Shown here: one piece after another, positions 21,601-30,567 of the stretch
Numbering within the stretch: position 1 is the first letter of the stretch
Layout of the letters: the number at the start of each line of letters is the position of its first letter
NCBI GenBank assembly: GCA_032209605.1
Contig: JASFXZ010000016.1
Span: 15,314,001 to 15,378,000 of the forward strand
DNA from: Mactromeris polynyma
Taxonomy: Eukaryota; Mollusca; Bivalvia; Venerida; Mactridae
Direction: 5' to 3'
Length of the DNA: 64,000 nt
Translations under genes and position numbers: made by a program
The notes under the pieces: model-generated
Told to the model about the DNA's origin: nothing
Databases searched by the model: none
The model's input: only the letters and a program-made list of their open reading frames with translations

Positions 21601-22090
21601 GGTTAGTGACGTCACTTCCACAAACAGACCAACAAGGCCTATCGCTGCGACATCAAGCTCAGATCACAGTGCGATGCCAAACGTGGAAACCGACCGAGCC
21701 TCTTTCACGACAGAGGTTTTTTCCATTAAGGAATGCACTAACGACCCGAAAACCACTTCGCACACTTCAAACACATTTTTAAAGGTTCCTTCGACACATG
21801 TTTCAAAACGTCAAGTCCAGTCTGTAGAAAATCGTGCGGCTCGGGAAAAACGGGTTTTTATCACACTCACGTATATCCTTGTGGCTTATGGTATACTTTG
21901 GTTACCGTTTCATATTATCTTTGATATAAGCATCGTAGATCCAATGCTGGTACCAGAACAAGTCCTGAATTTATCTTTCTGGATGGCGTATTTCAACTCG
22001 ACTATCAATCCATTCCTGTATAATTTCAGCAGTCCTGAGTTCAGGATAGCCTTTAAAAGAATGTTCAAGCGTGTTGGAATGTGCAGGTGA
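9336..22090 (+). CDS. Aminergic-type class A GPCR (muscarinic / histamine H3-like), 3 exons
   Basis: Seven-transmembrane G-protein-coupled receptor at the plasma membrane, probably for a biogenic amine or acetylcholine-like ligand. Coding exons 9336-9657, 20389-20518 and 21403-22090 join in frame (phases 1 and 2, all GT-AG) to 379 residues. Class A landmarks: GN 43-44 (TM1), NLAITD 67-72 (TM2), C99 paired with C175, D106 at the amine-binding 3.32 position, DRF 123-125, W151 (TM4), LWLPF (TM6), and [14 protein letters not shown] (TM7) with the aminergic W7.40 and Y7.43. N-glycosylation sequons NTT and NVT lie before TM1. The closest look is to muscarinic (NSTINP) and H3 (DRFxSVT) receptors; the exact ligand cannot be told. 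Non-coding 5' exons may exist upstream. Confidence 0.9.
9811..9962 (+). mobile_element. Family B MITE, internally deleted copy
   Basis: Retains degraded ends (AGCGCCGAACGAAGAG; AGAAGAGGTTCGAAAT to AGCGTCGCTCAA) and the conserved core GGAGTAAATATTGTTTCCTG, but about 90 bp of the left half is missing compared with the copies at 15095 and 20125. Confidence 0.7.
10560..10736 (+). repeat. SINE-like fragment with box B and shared tail
   Basis: A Pol III box B-like GGTTTGAATCC lies at 10574. The 3' part (GTGCTCAGAAAGTATGTGTC, 10703) recurs beside the mariner relic at 4260. No clear box A is found, so this is a tentative SINE relic. Confidence 0.35.
10737..11120. repeat. Imperfect palindromic repeat with AAACCC/GGGTTT words
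   Basis: Starts CCTTCCCAAATAAGTGAGC (10737) and contains many GCGAGTAAAAAACCCGC and AAGCGGGTTTT words in both orientations. The termini resemble those of the element at 13673-13822 (ends CACTTATTTGGGAAGTG). The right boundary is unclear. Confidence 0.45.
11285..11538. mobile_element. Foldback MITE, TA-flanked, GAATTCATGA-rich
   Basis: The termini CGAAAGCCTGGTGGTGACAT and ATGTCACCACCAGACTTTCG are inverted copies with one mismatch, flanked by TA on both sides. Between them lie about ten GAATTCGTGA/TTCACGAATTC words in both orientations, so the whole 254 bp could fold into one long hairpin. No coding capacity is present. Confidence 0.8.
11640..11850 (+). repeat. Repeat X, copy 1 (one full unit of the 39-bp motif)
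   Basis: Co-linear with 12656-12730 and 13429-13510: left flank ACCTTATTTGCTTAAATAATC, right flank ATGTTCTGTTAATTGATTCT and GCAAAGTGCTACATTGATAA. At the site where copy 2 has 18 tandem units, this copy has one complete unit plus the start of a second. Confidence 0.8.
12182..12280 (+). repeat. Tandem array, 11-bp unit CGGTATCTGTG, 9 copies
   Basis: Nine units start at 12182, 12193 and so on to 12270; two have TATATG in place of TATCTG. The array ends at the start of repeat Y copy 2. Confidence 0.9.
12296..12650 (+). repeat. Dispersed repeat Y, copy 2
   Basis: Matches 8655-9110 from AATAAAAAATAACACATCG to the AAAACGAAATAATATTTTGG region but lacks the tandem expansion of copy 1 and has one extra TACGAAATATAATTCC segment. 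It is joined directly to repeat X copy 2. Confidence 0.8.
12656..13510 (+). repeat. Repeat X, copy 2, containing the expanded satellite
   Basis: Flanks match 11640-11850 at about 95% by eye; the difference is the expansion of the internal 39-bp unit from about one to 18 copies. Confidence 0.8.
12727..13438 (+). repeat. 39-bp satellite, 18 units plus a partial one
   Basis: The unit begins GTTGATCGCTCAATGCTTTT and ends ATTATGTTGTGA. Starts run from 12727 to 13429, a distance of exactly 18 x 39. Apart from one change in the first unit (CTAAATG), the copies look identical, which implies very recent expansion or homogenisation. It lies in GPCR intron 1. Confidence 0.95.
13673..13822. mobile_element. 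Short palindromic element, CTTCCCAAAT ends
   Basis: Left end CCCTTCCCAAATGAAAAG and right end GTGCACTTATTTGGGAAGTG are imperfect inverted repeats. The interior carries AAGCGGGTTTT, also found in 10737-11120. Probably a MITE of the same family. Confidence 0.5.
14050..14290 (-). mobile_element. Family B MITE (CRE-bearing), reverse orientation
   Basis: Ends ATGAGCGCTGCTATGGGATT and ATCGTACAGCGGCGCTCAAA are inverted. The core AGGAAACAATATTTACTCC is the reverse complement of the plus-oriented copies. Two perfect TGACGTCA palindromes are present (near 14088 and 14216). Confidence 0.85.
14361..14506. repeat. Inverted repeat with 27-bp arms
   Basis: The arms GCCTTTTTATTGACCA (within 14361-14387) and TGGTCAATTAAAAAGGC (within 14481-14506) are complementary with one indel, extending through CGCCC and GGGCG. 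About 95 bp of spacer. It may be an internal palindrome of an unrecognised element. Confidence 0.6.
14930..15091 (+). mobile_element. Family C MITE
   Basis: Left end GGTACAACCTC is mutated; right end GAGGTTTTACTG is intact. The interior has TTTATTCAACCTCAATATTA and GTGGTCTTATTATTG. It ends four bases before a family B MITE. Confidence 0.8.
15095..15337 (+). mobile_element. Family B MITE
   Basis: Ends ATATGAGCGCCGCTGTACGA and CATAGCAGCGCTCATAT. The core includes GTGACGTCATTTCCAGAAAA and GAGTAAATATTGTTTCCTGC. One perfect TGACGTCA; the other sites of the family are mutated here. Confidence 0.85.
15943..16206 (+). repeat. Heptanucleotide array (GGGTGCT)n, about 37 units
   Basis: The 7-bp unit is GAGTGCT at both edges and GGGTGCT in the middle: 33 consecutive GGG tracts every 7 bp from 15964 to 16190, with four-base TGCT spacers. 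All three frames stay open because 7 is not a multiple of 3, but no gene is implied. It meets the simple G-quadruplex pattern on the plus strand. Confidence 0.95.
16946..17124 (+). mobile_element. Family C MITE, full length
   Basis: Termini CAGTAAAACCTCGATAATGC and AGCGAGGTTTTACTG, flanked by TA on both sides. The interior has ATTGGGACCCTTGGAC and GGGCTTGAGAATTGTG. Confidence 0.85.
17418..17598 (+). mobile_element. Family D palindromic MITE (pogo/Tigger-like ends)
   Basis: Starts CAGTCAGACCTCGTTCATTC and ends with the mutated complement AAATGACGTCCGGCT. The interior word CATTGGGACCTG is shared with six other copies. Confidence 0.75.
18633..18752. repeat. Compound pentanucleotide array (CCATG)13(ATACA)10
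   Basis: About 67 bp of perfect CCATG repeats change abruptly at 18700 to about 50 bp of perfect ATACA repeats. Both have a 5-bp period. It is intronic and non-coding. Confidence 0.95.
19872..20095. repeat. 78-bp tandem repeat, about 3 copies
   Basis: The block TCCAGATGATTAATGCACTC recurs at 19932 and 20010, exactly 78 bp apart, with a third degenerate copy to each side. As 78 is a multiple of 3, one minus-strand frame stays open over the array (19735-20124), spelling repeats of the type [12 protein letters not shown]. Nothing else supports coding. Confidence 0.75.
20125..20364 (+). mobile_element. Family B MITE abutting GPCR exon 2
   Basis: Ends ATATATGAGCGCCGCTACAC and CATAGCAACGCTCATAT. 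Three perfect TGACGTCA sites (20166, about 20192, about 20317). Its right end lies 24 bp before the first base of exon 2, so only the pyrimidine tract and acceptor separate the two. Confidence 0.85.
20389..20518 (+). CDS. GPCR exon 2: TM3 and start of TM4
   Basis: 130 nt between TTTCATCATTGCAG and GTAAGTGACG. Encodes residues 108-150: rest of TM3 ([14 protein letters not shown]), the DRF variant of the DRY motif, the second loop [16 protein letters not shown] and the start of TM4. The LLLISxDRxxSVT pattern is what ties the receptor to the muscarinic/H3 branch. Confidence 0.9.
20561..21045. repeat. 32-bp minisatellite in GPCR intron 2, about 15 copies
   Basis: The unit has the form CAACCATATATCCAGCAATC followed by ACCTCTGCATAA. 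It fills more than half of the 884-bp intron (20519-21402). Left units are more diverged (GACGACC, TTGAGCAATAAC), later ones nearly identical. Confidence 0.9.
21403..22090 (+). CDS. GPCR exon 3: TM4-TM7 and C-tail
   Basis: Acceptor TTGTTGTTTTCTAG; stop at 22088-22090. Encodes TM4 end ([12 protein letters not shown]), the loop cysteine in [10 protein letters not shown]5 with P5.50 and Y5.58 ([14 protein letters not shown]), a third intracellular loop of about 90 residues rich in S, T and charge, the TM6 entry [25 protein letters not shown] and the TM7 NPFLY, then a short tail [12 protein letters not shown] with a potential palmitoylation cysteine. A 16-nt stretch in the third loop matches family B (21605-21620). 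Confidence 0.9.
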
Positions 22091-22259
22091 AGATAAAAAT
22101 TGATGTCGTAAAGTGTTTGACAACATTGCGCCTCCTTTATGTTTCCTATATTGTATTTCTATTGGTCAGGACATGTCACGTGTTGCCGCAATGTGATCAA
22201 AATTAACTTATAGAATTATTGTTGACTTTCTGATTAAGCCCAAAAGTATTCTAATATAA

Positions 22260-22265
22260 AATAAA
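22260..22265 (+). terminator. Candidate poly(A) signal of the GPCR gene
   Basis: AATAAA about 170 nt after the receptor stop codon. A second AATAAA-like site lies near 22770, so the 3' end is not fixed. Confidence 0.45.
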
Positions 22266-22269
22266 GCAT

Positions 22270-23990
22270 AGTAGTAGTCCATGGTCACTTACAGTAGTAT
22301 ATATTTATGAAAAGCCCTGTTTTATAACTCGACAGAGACTTATTACAATTACGTGTGATAGTGCGGAGGTCAGTGCGTCGGTCGCATATTTCAGATGCTT
22401 TGGGTCCACACTGCAAAGGTCACTTCCACAGTCATTAGACACATGAGCTGTATTCTCCAGAAGTATGTCTTGTGTGTGATAAAAACATATTGTTTATATC
22501 ATTATCAAGCTAACGAAACAGGGTGTGCTTTGCAACAGGACAGCGACAAGAGGAAAAGTTTAGTGTGTCTATAGCATAAAGCCTTTAGAAGTACATTACA
22601 CAATTATTTATCATTCATTGGCGCCGCCCATGAGGGCGGGGCCTTTAATGGAATCACGAAATTTTTGAGACTATGGTAGGAGCATCTATTTATAACTGAA
22701 TCTATTTTTTTATTAAGGGTTAAACTGCAGTAAATATTACACGTTACTTTTTGTATTTTTATGATTTAGAAATAAAATATTTGTAATGCATTTGTATTGT
22801 CGAATAACTGTCTTTTACAAAGTTAAAACAATATGTTTATGATAAATACTTGCTGATCCCCGAAAAATAGGACGATTCTACATAAACAGCATGTGTGTTA
22901 GGTGTCGAAGATAAAATAATAATAAATTAATTATAAAAATCTTCATTTTCACTTTACTTAAATCAATATTAACACAGTGGTACTTGTAACGTGGATATTC
23001 ATGCAAGTTACGGTGTTTAAAAAGAAATACACGCCAATGATAGTATGAAAATGGACTATTCCAAAACATTTTTCCGCCATTACGCTATTCCAACACATTG
23101 TGCACCAGTTTTGCGGCGCCCTTGGATGCTTTGCATCAATGCATTTCTTGTAGTTTCTTTTAATGATGAATATATAAGGAAGAGTTGGTAAGGAAGGCGA
23201 CATTCACAAAACAAACCAATGTTTTGCTGCAGAGACTTTCGCCAGAATGCTACATGGGCATTTACCACACTGGCAACACGGTAAGTGTGTGCGTCATCGA
23301 CTGGAATATTGAAATTTCATCTTTTCAATGGATAAACTACTTGATGATGCTATTTTTTGAGGTGGAAAATTATGCTTGGTAAATTAGTGGATATCTTCTG
23401 TTTTCAATAATTATTATGGGAGTATGGTATTTTGTTTTGTATGTTTTCGCTGCTTTGTTGGTTGAGGTTAAGGTGAAGATGGTGTAAAGTTGCATGAGGC
23501 TGTATGAGGTGATATGAGTTTGTTTGGGTAATAGTAGTAGTAAATTGTTTATTAAAGTGACATGTGTATGAAGTTACAAGACAATAAATATATAACATAT
23601 AACAAATACACCCGGCCCAATGTACCTATAAATCACTGTTAACATAGGGTATACAGCTTGATATGATATGAAATTAAATAAATGAATAACATATTAAATA
23701 CAGTAAAATTAACATTCCTCTGACAAAAACGATAATTTTATATACGAAATGTTACAAGCATAATAATTTGACAATAATATGAGACTGTATGGGGTGAGAT
23801 GTTGTTCTATTGAGGTGATTTGAGATTGTATGTGGGTAATATGAGGTTGTATGTGGTTGTATGAGTTGGGATAGTATTGTATAAAGTTACATGGAGCTGA
23901 TGTTAACCAAACTACTTTTTTCCGTTTACTGCCTGGAAATTGTTGTTGTTGATGTTTTCAAAATAAAGACCACGCTACCAAGAAAAAAAC
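22270..23990. other. Stretch without a confident gene
   Basis: A possible 48-nt exon-like segment (23233-23280) sits between GTTTTGCTGCAG and GTAAGTGTG but has no recognisable product. The rest is AT-rich sequence, including a loose ATGAGGTTGTATG-type repetition at 23450-23880. Confidence 0.4.
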
Positions 23991-23995
23991 ATTTC

Positions 23996-24143
23996 CTTGC
24001 CCCTCTGTTTCCTTACGTATGTACCGTTGAGCCTCTTCAAGTGCCTTATGTTTTATGGATTGTTGTTTTCCCAGAGGTCGGTGTGGGGAGGCACTGCCTT
24101 GTGTATGTGGCGTTTCCCTGTAGCAACTTATTCTCTCTCTTTT
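23996..24143 (+). repeat. Family A repeat, 3' fragment
   Basis: Covers TACGTATGTACCGTTGAGCC to TTATTCTCTCTCTTTTAT, the last 150 bp of the family, inserted after an A-run. Confidence 0.75.
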
Positions 24144-25273
24144 ATCTAGTTTACTATTTGAATCAGGTGGTATTTCACATGACTTTGATATATAGTATAA
24201 TGTATATGATATGACTTTGATATGTTTATCGGAAATAAAATTAAATTATAATCCATAAAACAGTAAAATATGGTATCGTGTCTTCAGTGAAACCGCAGTG
24301 ACCAATTAGAAATGTATACGTGAATAATTGTCGCGTGCCAACACGACGAGAAACTCTAATGTTCCATTAGGGAATGGCAAATATTGATAAATATCACGTT
24401 AATGTCTTTAGCCACAATTGTACACGTTTTGAGAATACTCTCTGCACTTGTACAATGTTGTGATATAAGAAGATAAAATAATCGTATCGACGACCAGGCT
24501 GTGTGGAGGTTATGATGGTTATATAAACACACTAGAATAGGAAAACGGTGTGCTACACGAACAATAACAACGATGACGACAGTAGAAGAGATAACGAAAT
24601 TCATCACCTATCTAATTACTGTTTTGTATACCCTAAATGATTGTCCTATATTTCTTTGTACATGTATGTATATGTACGTGCGGTCCAACCATCAAACAGT
24701 ATTATGTAATCTATAAATAAACGCGTTTTGATTGGTCAAATAGTGAATTTTTCGAGTCCGTTATATTTGATATTCACCAAGTTTCACTGATATTTACTGA
24801 TCTATTTTTATGTCCAATTTCAAACAGTCAAACATCTGATTATCACCCAGTAAGTGCAGATGTCGCGATTTAACCTAATCGTGATTATAGTGTATTATTT
24901 CATTATTTGACCCTGTGAAAAGTGTTTGTGTTGACTTTAGAAAGTTTCACACGATTTTATGAAATAGCCGCTTGTTTTTCTCGCATGTACTAGTATTTAG
25001 ATATTACGAAATCAATTGGTCACAAAGTGCGTATGATATTAACCGTAAGCGGCAGATCATTGTTGCACAATAAGGTGGTACACGGACTTATATCATTCAG
25101 AAATAGATCAATGTTTGCTTTGACGAGATGCCTGTCCGAAAACAATAAACATTATGGAACATTTGTTCTTGTTTATTTACTGCCTGGTTTTACGAAATTT
25201 TATTTAACAATCGATCATATGTTTAGAATGATATGTTATTTCCTTACACATGATATGGGTATTTGCTATGGGC

Positions 25274-25517
25274 TATATGAGCGTTGCGGTGTGAATCCCA
25301 ACCTTTCTATGTATGACGTCATTTCGAGAAAATGTCACACGTGATGTCACTATGTGCAAGCAGGAAACAATATTTACTCCATATGGTCACTTTGTTTTCA
25401 CATTGTCATATGGGGTAAATATTGCTTACTATCAGTACATGGTGACGTCACATGCGACGTTTTATGGAAACTACGTCACATATAGAAGAGGTTGGAAATC
25501 CAACAATGGTGCTCATG
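25274..25517 (-). mobile_element. Family B MITE, reverse orientation
   Basis: Ends TATATGAGCGTTGCGGTGTG and CAACAATGGTGCTCATG. The core CAAGCAGGAAACAATATTTA is in minus orientation. Two TGACGTCA sites (25314 and about 25444). Confidence 0.8.
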
Positions 25518-25519
25518 TA

Positions 25520-26995
25520 TGGTCCTCGATATTTCAGTACCTTTGGTATTCAATTTCAATTATCGCACCTTTGCAGTAGCACGCTTTCAAGCTTCACTGC
25601 ACATGGGGAAATGAGAACTTATCATACATCTAACCATAAATAGAAATAATAATCAAGACAGGCTGATTAAACTAGGTGTTAGAGCGATGGGCTGTCGCCT
25701 ATGAGGTCCGGGTCTGGGGCGTGGCAAGCTTTGTTCTCCAATGATTCAAGAGGAGAAGTTGTCGGCTGCTTGCTAAAGGGCGTGGTAGTCATGATTAATT
25801 ATTTGTTTCATGAAAACTGACAAAGTTAACTTATAGCAAGATGCAACAAAAAGGTAATCACCTACGCATTGTACTCGTAAAGAGGGCGATGCGGAGTATA
25901 AAGATAGATAGGTAAATTCTAGTGATGTCATTTAATGGCAATTTTGGTATACAAATATTCGGTCAACCTTCCGAACGAATATTCGAACATTTGACCTTCT
26001 TATTTAATAATAATGCATTTGAAATTCGAAGTTTAACTTTTAGTTTATACTTTTCAATGTTTTGTTTTAAACTGATCAATCCCCGCGATTACTAACAATT
26101 TCAGGGCCTGAAGTTCTGACATTACTAAAGTGGTATATCTCTCTTGCCCCCACGATATACAACATGGCATGTCAATTAACACCTGTAGATATTATTTTCA
26201 CGCGTAAAATGTCATTCAATGCGATGCTATCCATCATTGAAATTTATACACATTCATGTTATTTTTTAAAGCAAGATCTTTCTGTAATGATTTTTATTCT
26301 TTATGTGATCTAAATAAAATGAATTTTTTATTTTCCAGTCAATGTATGATACGGTCAAGTGCCAAAACCTGCTGTGATATTCTTAAACACAGACAATTTC
26401 TTTTAAATAAGTGAATATCCTTATCACATTTTAATTGTGAATTGTTTTACACATCTTATCATAAATGTATGTACATTTAAATGTGTTATATTGTTTTAAT
26501 ATATTGTATGAATGTTCATGTATGTTTTATTTTGTTCTATAGTCTCTTATAATTCAAATGTGAATGGTATTGTGCAACACTGTAAATGGTTCTATGTAAA
26601 TATGTATATGTATTGTTGTTAACAATAATGAGACTGAAATAAAGAAATATATATTCATGCATCTTTTAAGTTTAAAATCTATAGTTTATCGAATATTCGA
26701 ATGCCGAATATAATTGAACGAGGTTCGACTGGAATGTGTTATATAATTATGGGATGTTAAAGTCATCGTGCTACTTGTTTTAATGAGCTGTATAATTATG
26801 ACTATTTGTCTTAATCATGATAAATCTGTTCATCATTCATTCATCATCATTTTTGCAATACCAATGTCTTATAAATCACAATCAAATATGTGTTTTGTCG
26901 TGCAATATGACAAGAACAAATGTTTTGTTATGGTTGACAATTGCATTCGTATAACTAAGAGGTCATTACACTATAATTAACTTCATCATTTCATG
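25520..26995. other. Intergenic, nothing recognised
   Basis: A weak tRNA-like stretch (GGTGTTAGAGCGATGGGC, about 25675) lacks a convincing box B. Otherwise only AT-rich non-coding sequence is seen. Confidence 0.4.
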
Positions 26996-26997
26996 TA

Positions 26998-27150
26998 CAG
27001 TAAAACCTCACCTAAAAACCACCTCAATAATAAGACCATCTTAAAATTAAGAACACAGTTTTCAAGTCCATGTTCACTGTTTTACTCTTTCTTCAACCTC
27101 AACATTGTTTTCAAAGTTCCCAAGGGTGGTCGTATTATTGAGGTGTTTCA
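26998..27150 (+). mobile_element. Family C MITE
   Basis: Starts CAGTAAAACCTCACCTAAAA after TA. It carries ACAGTTTTCAAGTCCATG and GTGGTCGTATTATTGAGGTG; the last bases of the right terminus are mutated. Confidence 0.8.
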
Positions 27151-27411
27151 TGTTTCCACACTGCCAGGCTCTTCGACAAGTTATTGACTAAATATCATGA
27201 TCTAAGTCTCGCTAACATTCATTCGTAAAGTTATATTTAATGCTCATGTTTTGTTCATTTTGTTACATATAAAGACATGTACAGTTGAATCATCAATCAA
27301 TATACTTTAACAAAGAATAAACTAATTGTGTATTCATTCGTATGTGTCGAAAATAGATGTGTGTATTATGTATAGAAAGATGAATATGATAAACTAGAAT
27401 TTTTAATTGGT

Positions 27412-27528
27412 TATACATTGCAATGGTTTTTATTAAAAATGGTTTAGCCTATGTAACAACAATACTGGATGAAGCCGACTAAAACATTTTCCGATCAAAT
27501 GAGTCAGTTACATCTTTGATACAGTTTA
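27412..27528 (+). repeat. Family E dispersed repeat
   Basis: Carries ATACATTGCAATGG, TAACAACAATACTGGATGAA and GTTACATCTTTGATA. The same blocks recur at 29070, 43890 (reverse) and 54990, so this is a dispersed element of about 120 bp. Its class is unknown. Confidence 0.65.
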
Positions 27529-28240
27529 AATGCTTCAATCACTTAATTCTACTGTTCTTTATGTATTCAATGTTGGAGGCTATAAACACACACTAAATGC
27601 ATTGCATACAATTTGCTTTGTTTTGTAAATGAATGCGTTTTTTTGCGTTTATTTATCGTCGCCTACGGTTTACCATATGAGCGACGCCCCCGGAAAAATG
27701 TAAGTCATTTTAGATATCGAAGGATAGTGCATGATACAAAAGATGCCCAAGTTCCAGAACCCCTGGTTCTTTTACGTCCCCCGGTGTAAAGCATCATACA
27801 CAGGAACTCAGTTTTTTAAGTCTTATCCGAAATAATGTTAGTACTGTTAGTGTTGAAGCGGTGGGTTACTTGTCCAGCGCGTTACCACTAAACCACGGAT
27901 TTATACAAAAATATGAATGAATGCTCTTGTAAGCAACAGTTTTTAATTGTGGATTCAGCATGCATTGAAGCGTATATACGTATATTCATTGGTGTGTATA
28001 GTCTTAATAATGGACAGACTGATATACATCATGTTTGAATAACATTTATCATTGGTTATCACGTTAATCTTCATACTGTTATAACGATTACTGTTGTTGT
28101 TATTAAAACGATAATGTATTTCTTCAGCTGTATTTTTTGTTTCATTACGCTCTGTTTACCAATTAGTTACAACAAGACGCCCGGTATGATAAGGGCAAAA
28201 CGCCTACTATGGATGCACAATGCTCGTTATCAATATGTTT
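27529..28240. other. Intergenic, nothing recognised
   Basis: On the minus strand near 27855-27890 a box A-like GTGGTTTAGTGGTAACGCG occurs without a box B. No gene seen. Confidence 0.4.
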
Positions 28241-28410
28241 TTTGCCCTAGACACTGAGGAGGTGCAAGGGTAAACACGCATGTGAACAGAGGCGCTCGGA
28301 ATGGCCTGGCCGACCAAAAAGAACAACTAAGGATAATTAAGGGGGGCAACCAGATGGAACACATTCCGAAGAGGCTAAGAATGCTAGCAACAATAAGCAG
28401 AAACATAAAA
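28240..28410 (-). repeat. Family A repeat, strongly decayed, reverse orientation
   Basis: GAATGGCCTGGCCGACCA followed by a degenerate AAGAACAACTAAGGATAA matches the minus strand of the family around the GGTCTGCCAGGCCATTCC segment; the rest is diverged. Confidence 0.4.
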
Positions 28411-28814
28411 TAGAAAATACTGATATTATTAATGATACCTGTTCCATATTGCTCACAATGCTTGTTATGCGGATCCTTTCGCCTGTCTGTATCTTTTCAA
28501 TGGGTGGTCTGGATACATTTATTTCGGTTGTTCAGTCTAAAACCATATTACAATTTTCATATTAAACATGTTTAAAACTCTGTACGTAATTTAAAATCGA
28601 TTACTTGTGTTTTAGCTCCATATATGATACGTTGAACTATTTAAATTATGTATAAATACAAACAACATTTCCAATTAGATTTTTTTTAATTATGTATAAT
28701 TAGTCTGTGTCGCGTAAGCCAAATTTGGCTTGGCGTAACGTATGTTTTAATTTTTTAGGTTGTAAATTGTACTGTAAGGTTTCGTATGTGAAACTAATAT
28801 AAACAAATTAACTA

Positions 28815-28993
28815 CGGTTAAACCTCAATAATAAGACCACATTTGGGACCCTAGAAAAATGGTATTTTTATCTAGGTGGTCTTAATATTAAGGTTAAATA
28901 AAGAGCAAAAACAGTGAAAATGGACTTGAAAATTGTGTTCTTAATATTAAGATGGTCTCATTATTGAGGTCGTCGTTAGTTGAGGTTTTACTG
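28815..28993 (+). mobile_element. Family C MITE, full length
   Basis: Starts CGGTTAAACCTCAATAATAA and ends TGAGGTTTTACTG, with ATTTGGGACCCTAG and GGACTTGAAAATTGTG inside. It is bracketed by a short direct duplication: CGTAAGCCAAATTTGGCT occurs at 28714 and 29012. Confidence 0.8.
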
Positions 28994-29069
28994 TACAACA
29001 AGTCCGTATCTCGTAAGCCAAATTTGGCTGGGCATAAACTATTTTTATGTTTTTACTGTGTAAATTGTA

Positions 29070-29165
29070 CTTTTAGCCTATGTAACAACAATACTGGTTG
29101 ACGCCTATTCAGACCATTTACATCCAGATGAGTCAGATACATCTTTAATGTGTATAACGTTTTTT
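29070..29165 (+). repeat. Family E dispersed repeat, partial
   Basis: Matches 27450-27525 from GCCTATGTAACAACAATACT to GATACATCTTTAATG. Confidence 0.65.
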
Positions 29166-29538
29166 CTTTACTTGAGAACGGTTTTAAACAAATTGTTAAA
29201 TGACAGCTGATGATATCAACAAATATATCAACAGAAAAAGAATATTCAGTGGCGGTTTCGTCAGCTAATTTTGAATCAATTGTAACCAGTATCGCCTGAA
29301 TAAAAGATTTATTCACCGTCTCTGCTATATTATTTGATGCCGATGTATGTGAAAAGATGAAATATGATAGATATGTACACGTAATGTGTCAATAAATGAA
29401 CCGCACAGAACATTGTACCGGGAATAATAACGATTATGTTGGATACTAGTCTCAATTTACAGTGAACTCAATTGCAAATGTGTTGAATTGCAAATATTAT
29501 GCTGCCTTTTAATGATTAGTTACTGCCTTCTGTGTATA

Positions 29539-30006
29539 TATGTTGGAAATCAGTGACCATATAGCCATTAAGTGTGAGGTTAGCAACTGTTAGATCGGTT
29601 TAAACCCCGAGTATTTTTACTGACAGTTCCAAGGCTGTAATTCGCTGTATGGTTATTATTTCTTTTTGTGTTTTTAATGTATGTTATATTGTCCTTTCCC
29701 CTGTGCAATTCTTTTACTTTATATAGTATTCAGGTTATGTTCTCCCAAGTTTCGGCCTCTTGTTGCCAGCTGTTTTGACTTGTCCTGTGATCTTTTCCAT
29801 CCATTAATCCCCTCCCTCTACTTTTTGACCTCTTTGATTCTCCTGGGTCTTCTTTATAGTCTGCCAGACCATTCCTTGCGCCTCTGTTCCCAAACGCATG
29901 TACCGATAACCTCATCTAGTGCCTTATGTTTTAAGGTCTGTTGTTTTCTCGGAGGTCTGTGTGGGAGGCACTGTCGTTCCCTGTAGCAACTTATTCTCTC
30001 TCTCTT
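29539..30006 (+). repeat. Family A repeat, long form
   Basis: From ATGTTGGAAATCAGTGACCA to TATTCTCTCTCTCTTTG. Its last 70 bp recur at 33823-33892 as the left edge of the second copy of the segmental duplication. Confidence 0.85.
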
Positions 30007-30512
30007 TGACGTCTGTGCGCGTTCACTGAACATTAAACAAACATCTAACTATGCGCCCTGTACTCGTTATAGGGGAAAATAACTATTTATTATTCAACAA
30101 GCTCATACAGTGTTGTTGTTTACTAAACCGAAACATGCTTAGACAAGGTTTTATTGTATTTAGTAAGCCTGACAGTTTAAGCACTTAAAAGCTACACCAC
30201 TTTTTTATTACCACATATTAAGAACAAAGACATTGTGACATAACAATAAATAACAACATTTTGTCTTTAAACAATAGTGTTACTCTTTATTTATCAAGCC
30301 GTGAAACCCATGCTGGTAATTAACAACAGATTTGCAATTATCTAGTAGGCTCATTTGACAAGACAAACTAGTCAATTTATTTTCATTATATCATTATATT
30401 CTTGTCTCGTCAAAATTTGTAATAAACTCATGTTTAATAGCATACGCCCTTCAGTTAACCAGCCAACCTATCAAAAATGACAATCGTTTGTGTAATATAG
30501 TATTTTGAACTG

Positions 30513-30520
30513 CTATATAT
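30513..30520 (+). promoter_or_regulatory. TATA box of mucin-like gene 1
   Basis: CTATATAT, 48 nt before the ATG, in a block conserved with copy 2 (34404). The transcript would have a very short leader containing AAGTGTTTTAGTTAGTTAG. Confidence 0.6.
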
Positions 30521-30567
30521 TCTACTGAACATCAAGTGTTTTAGTTAGTTAGAAACAATTGTCGAAG

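Noticed and set aside
23233..23280. 48-nt exon-like segment between CTGCAG and GTAAGTG
   Set aside because: Good splice-site look-alikes, but the 16-residue product matches nothing and no partner exon was found.
29681..29986. 101-codon frame in a family A repeat
   Set aside because: The repeat family has different frames open in different copies, so coding is not conserved.
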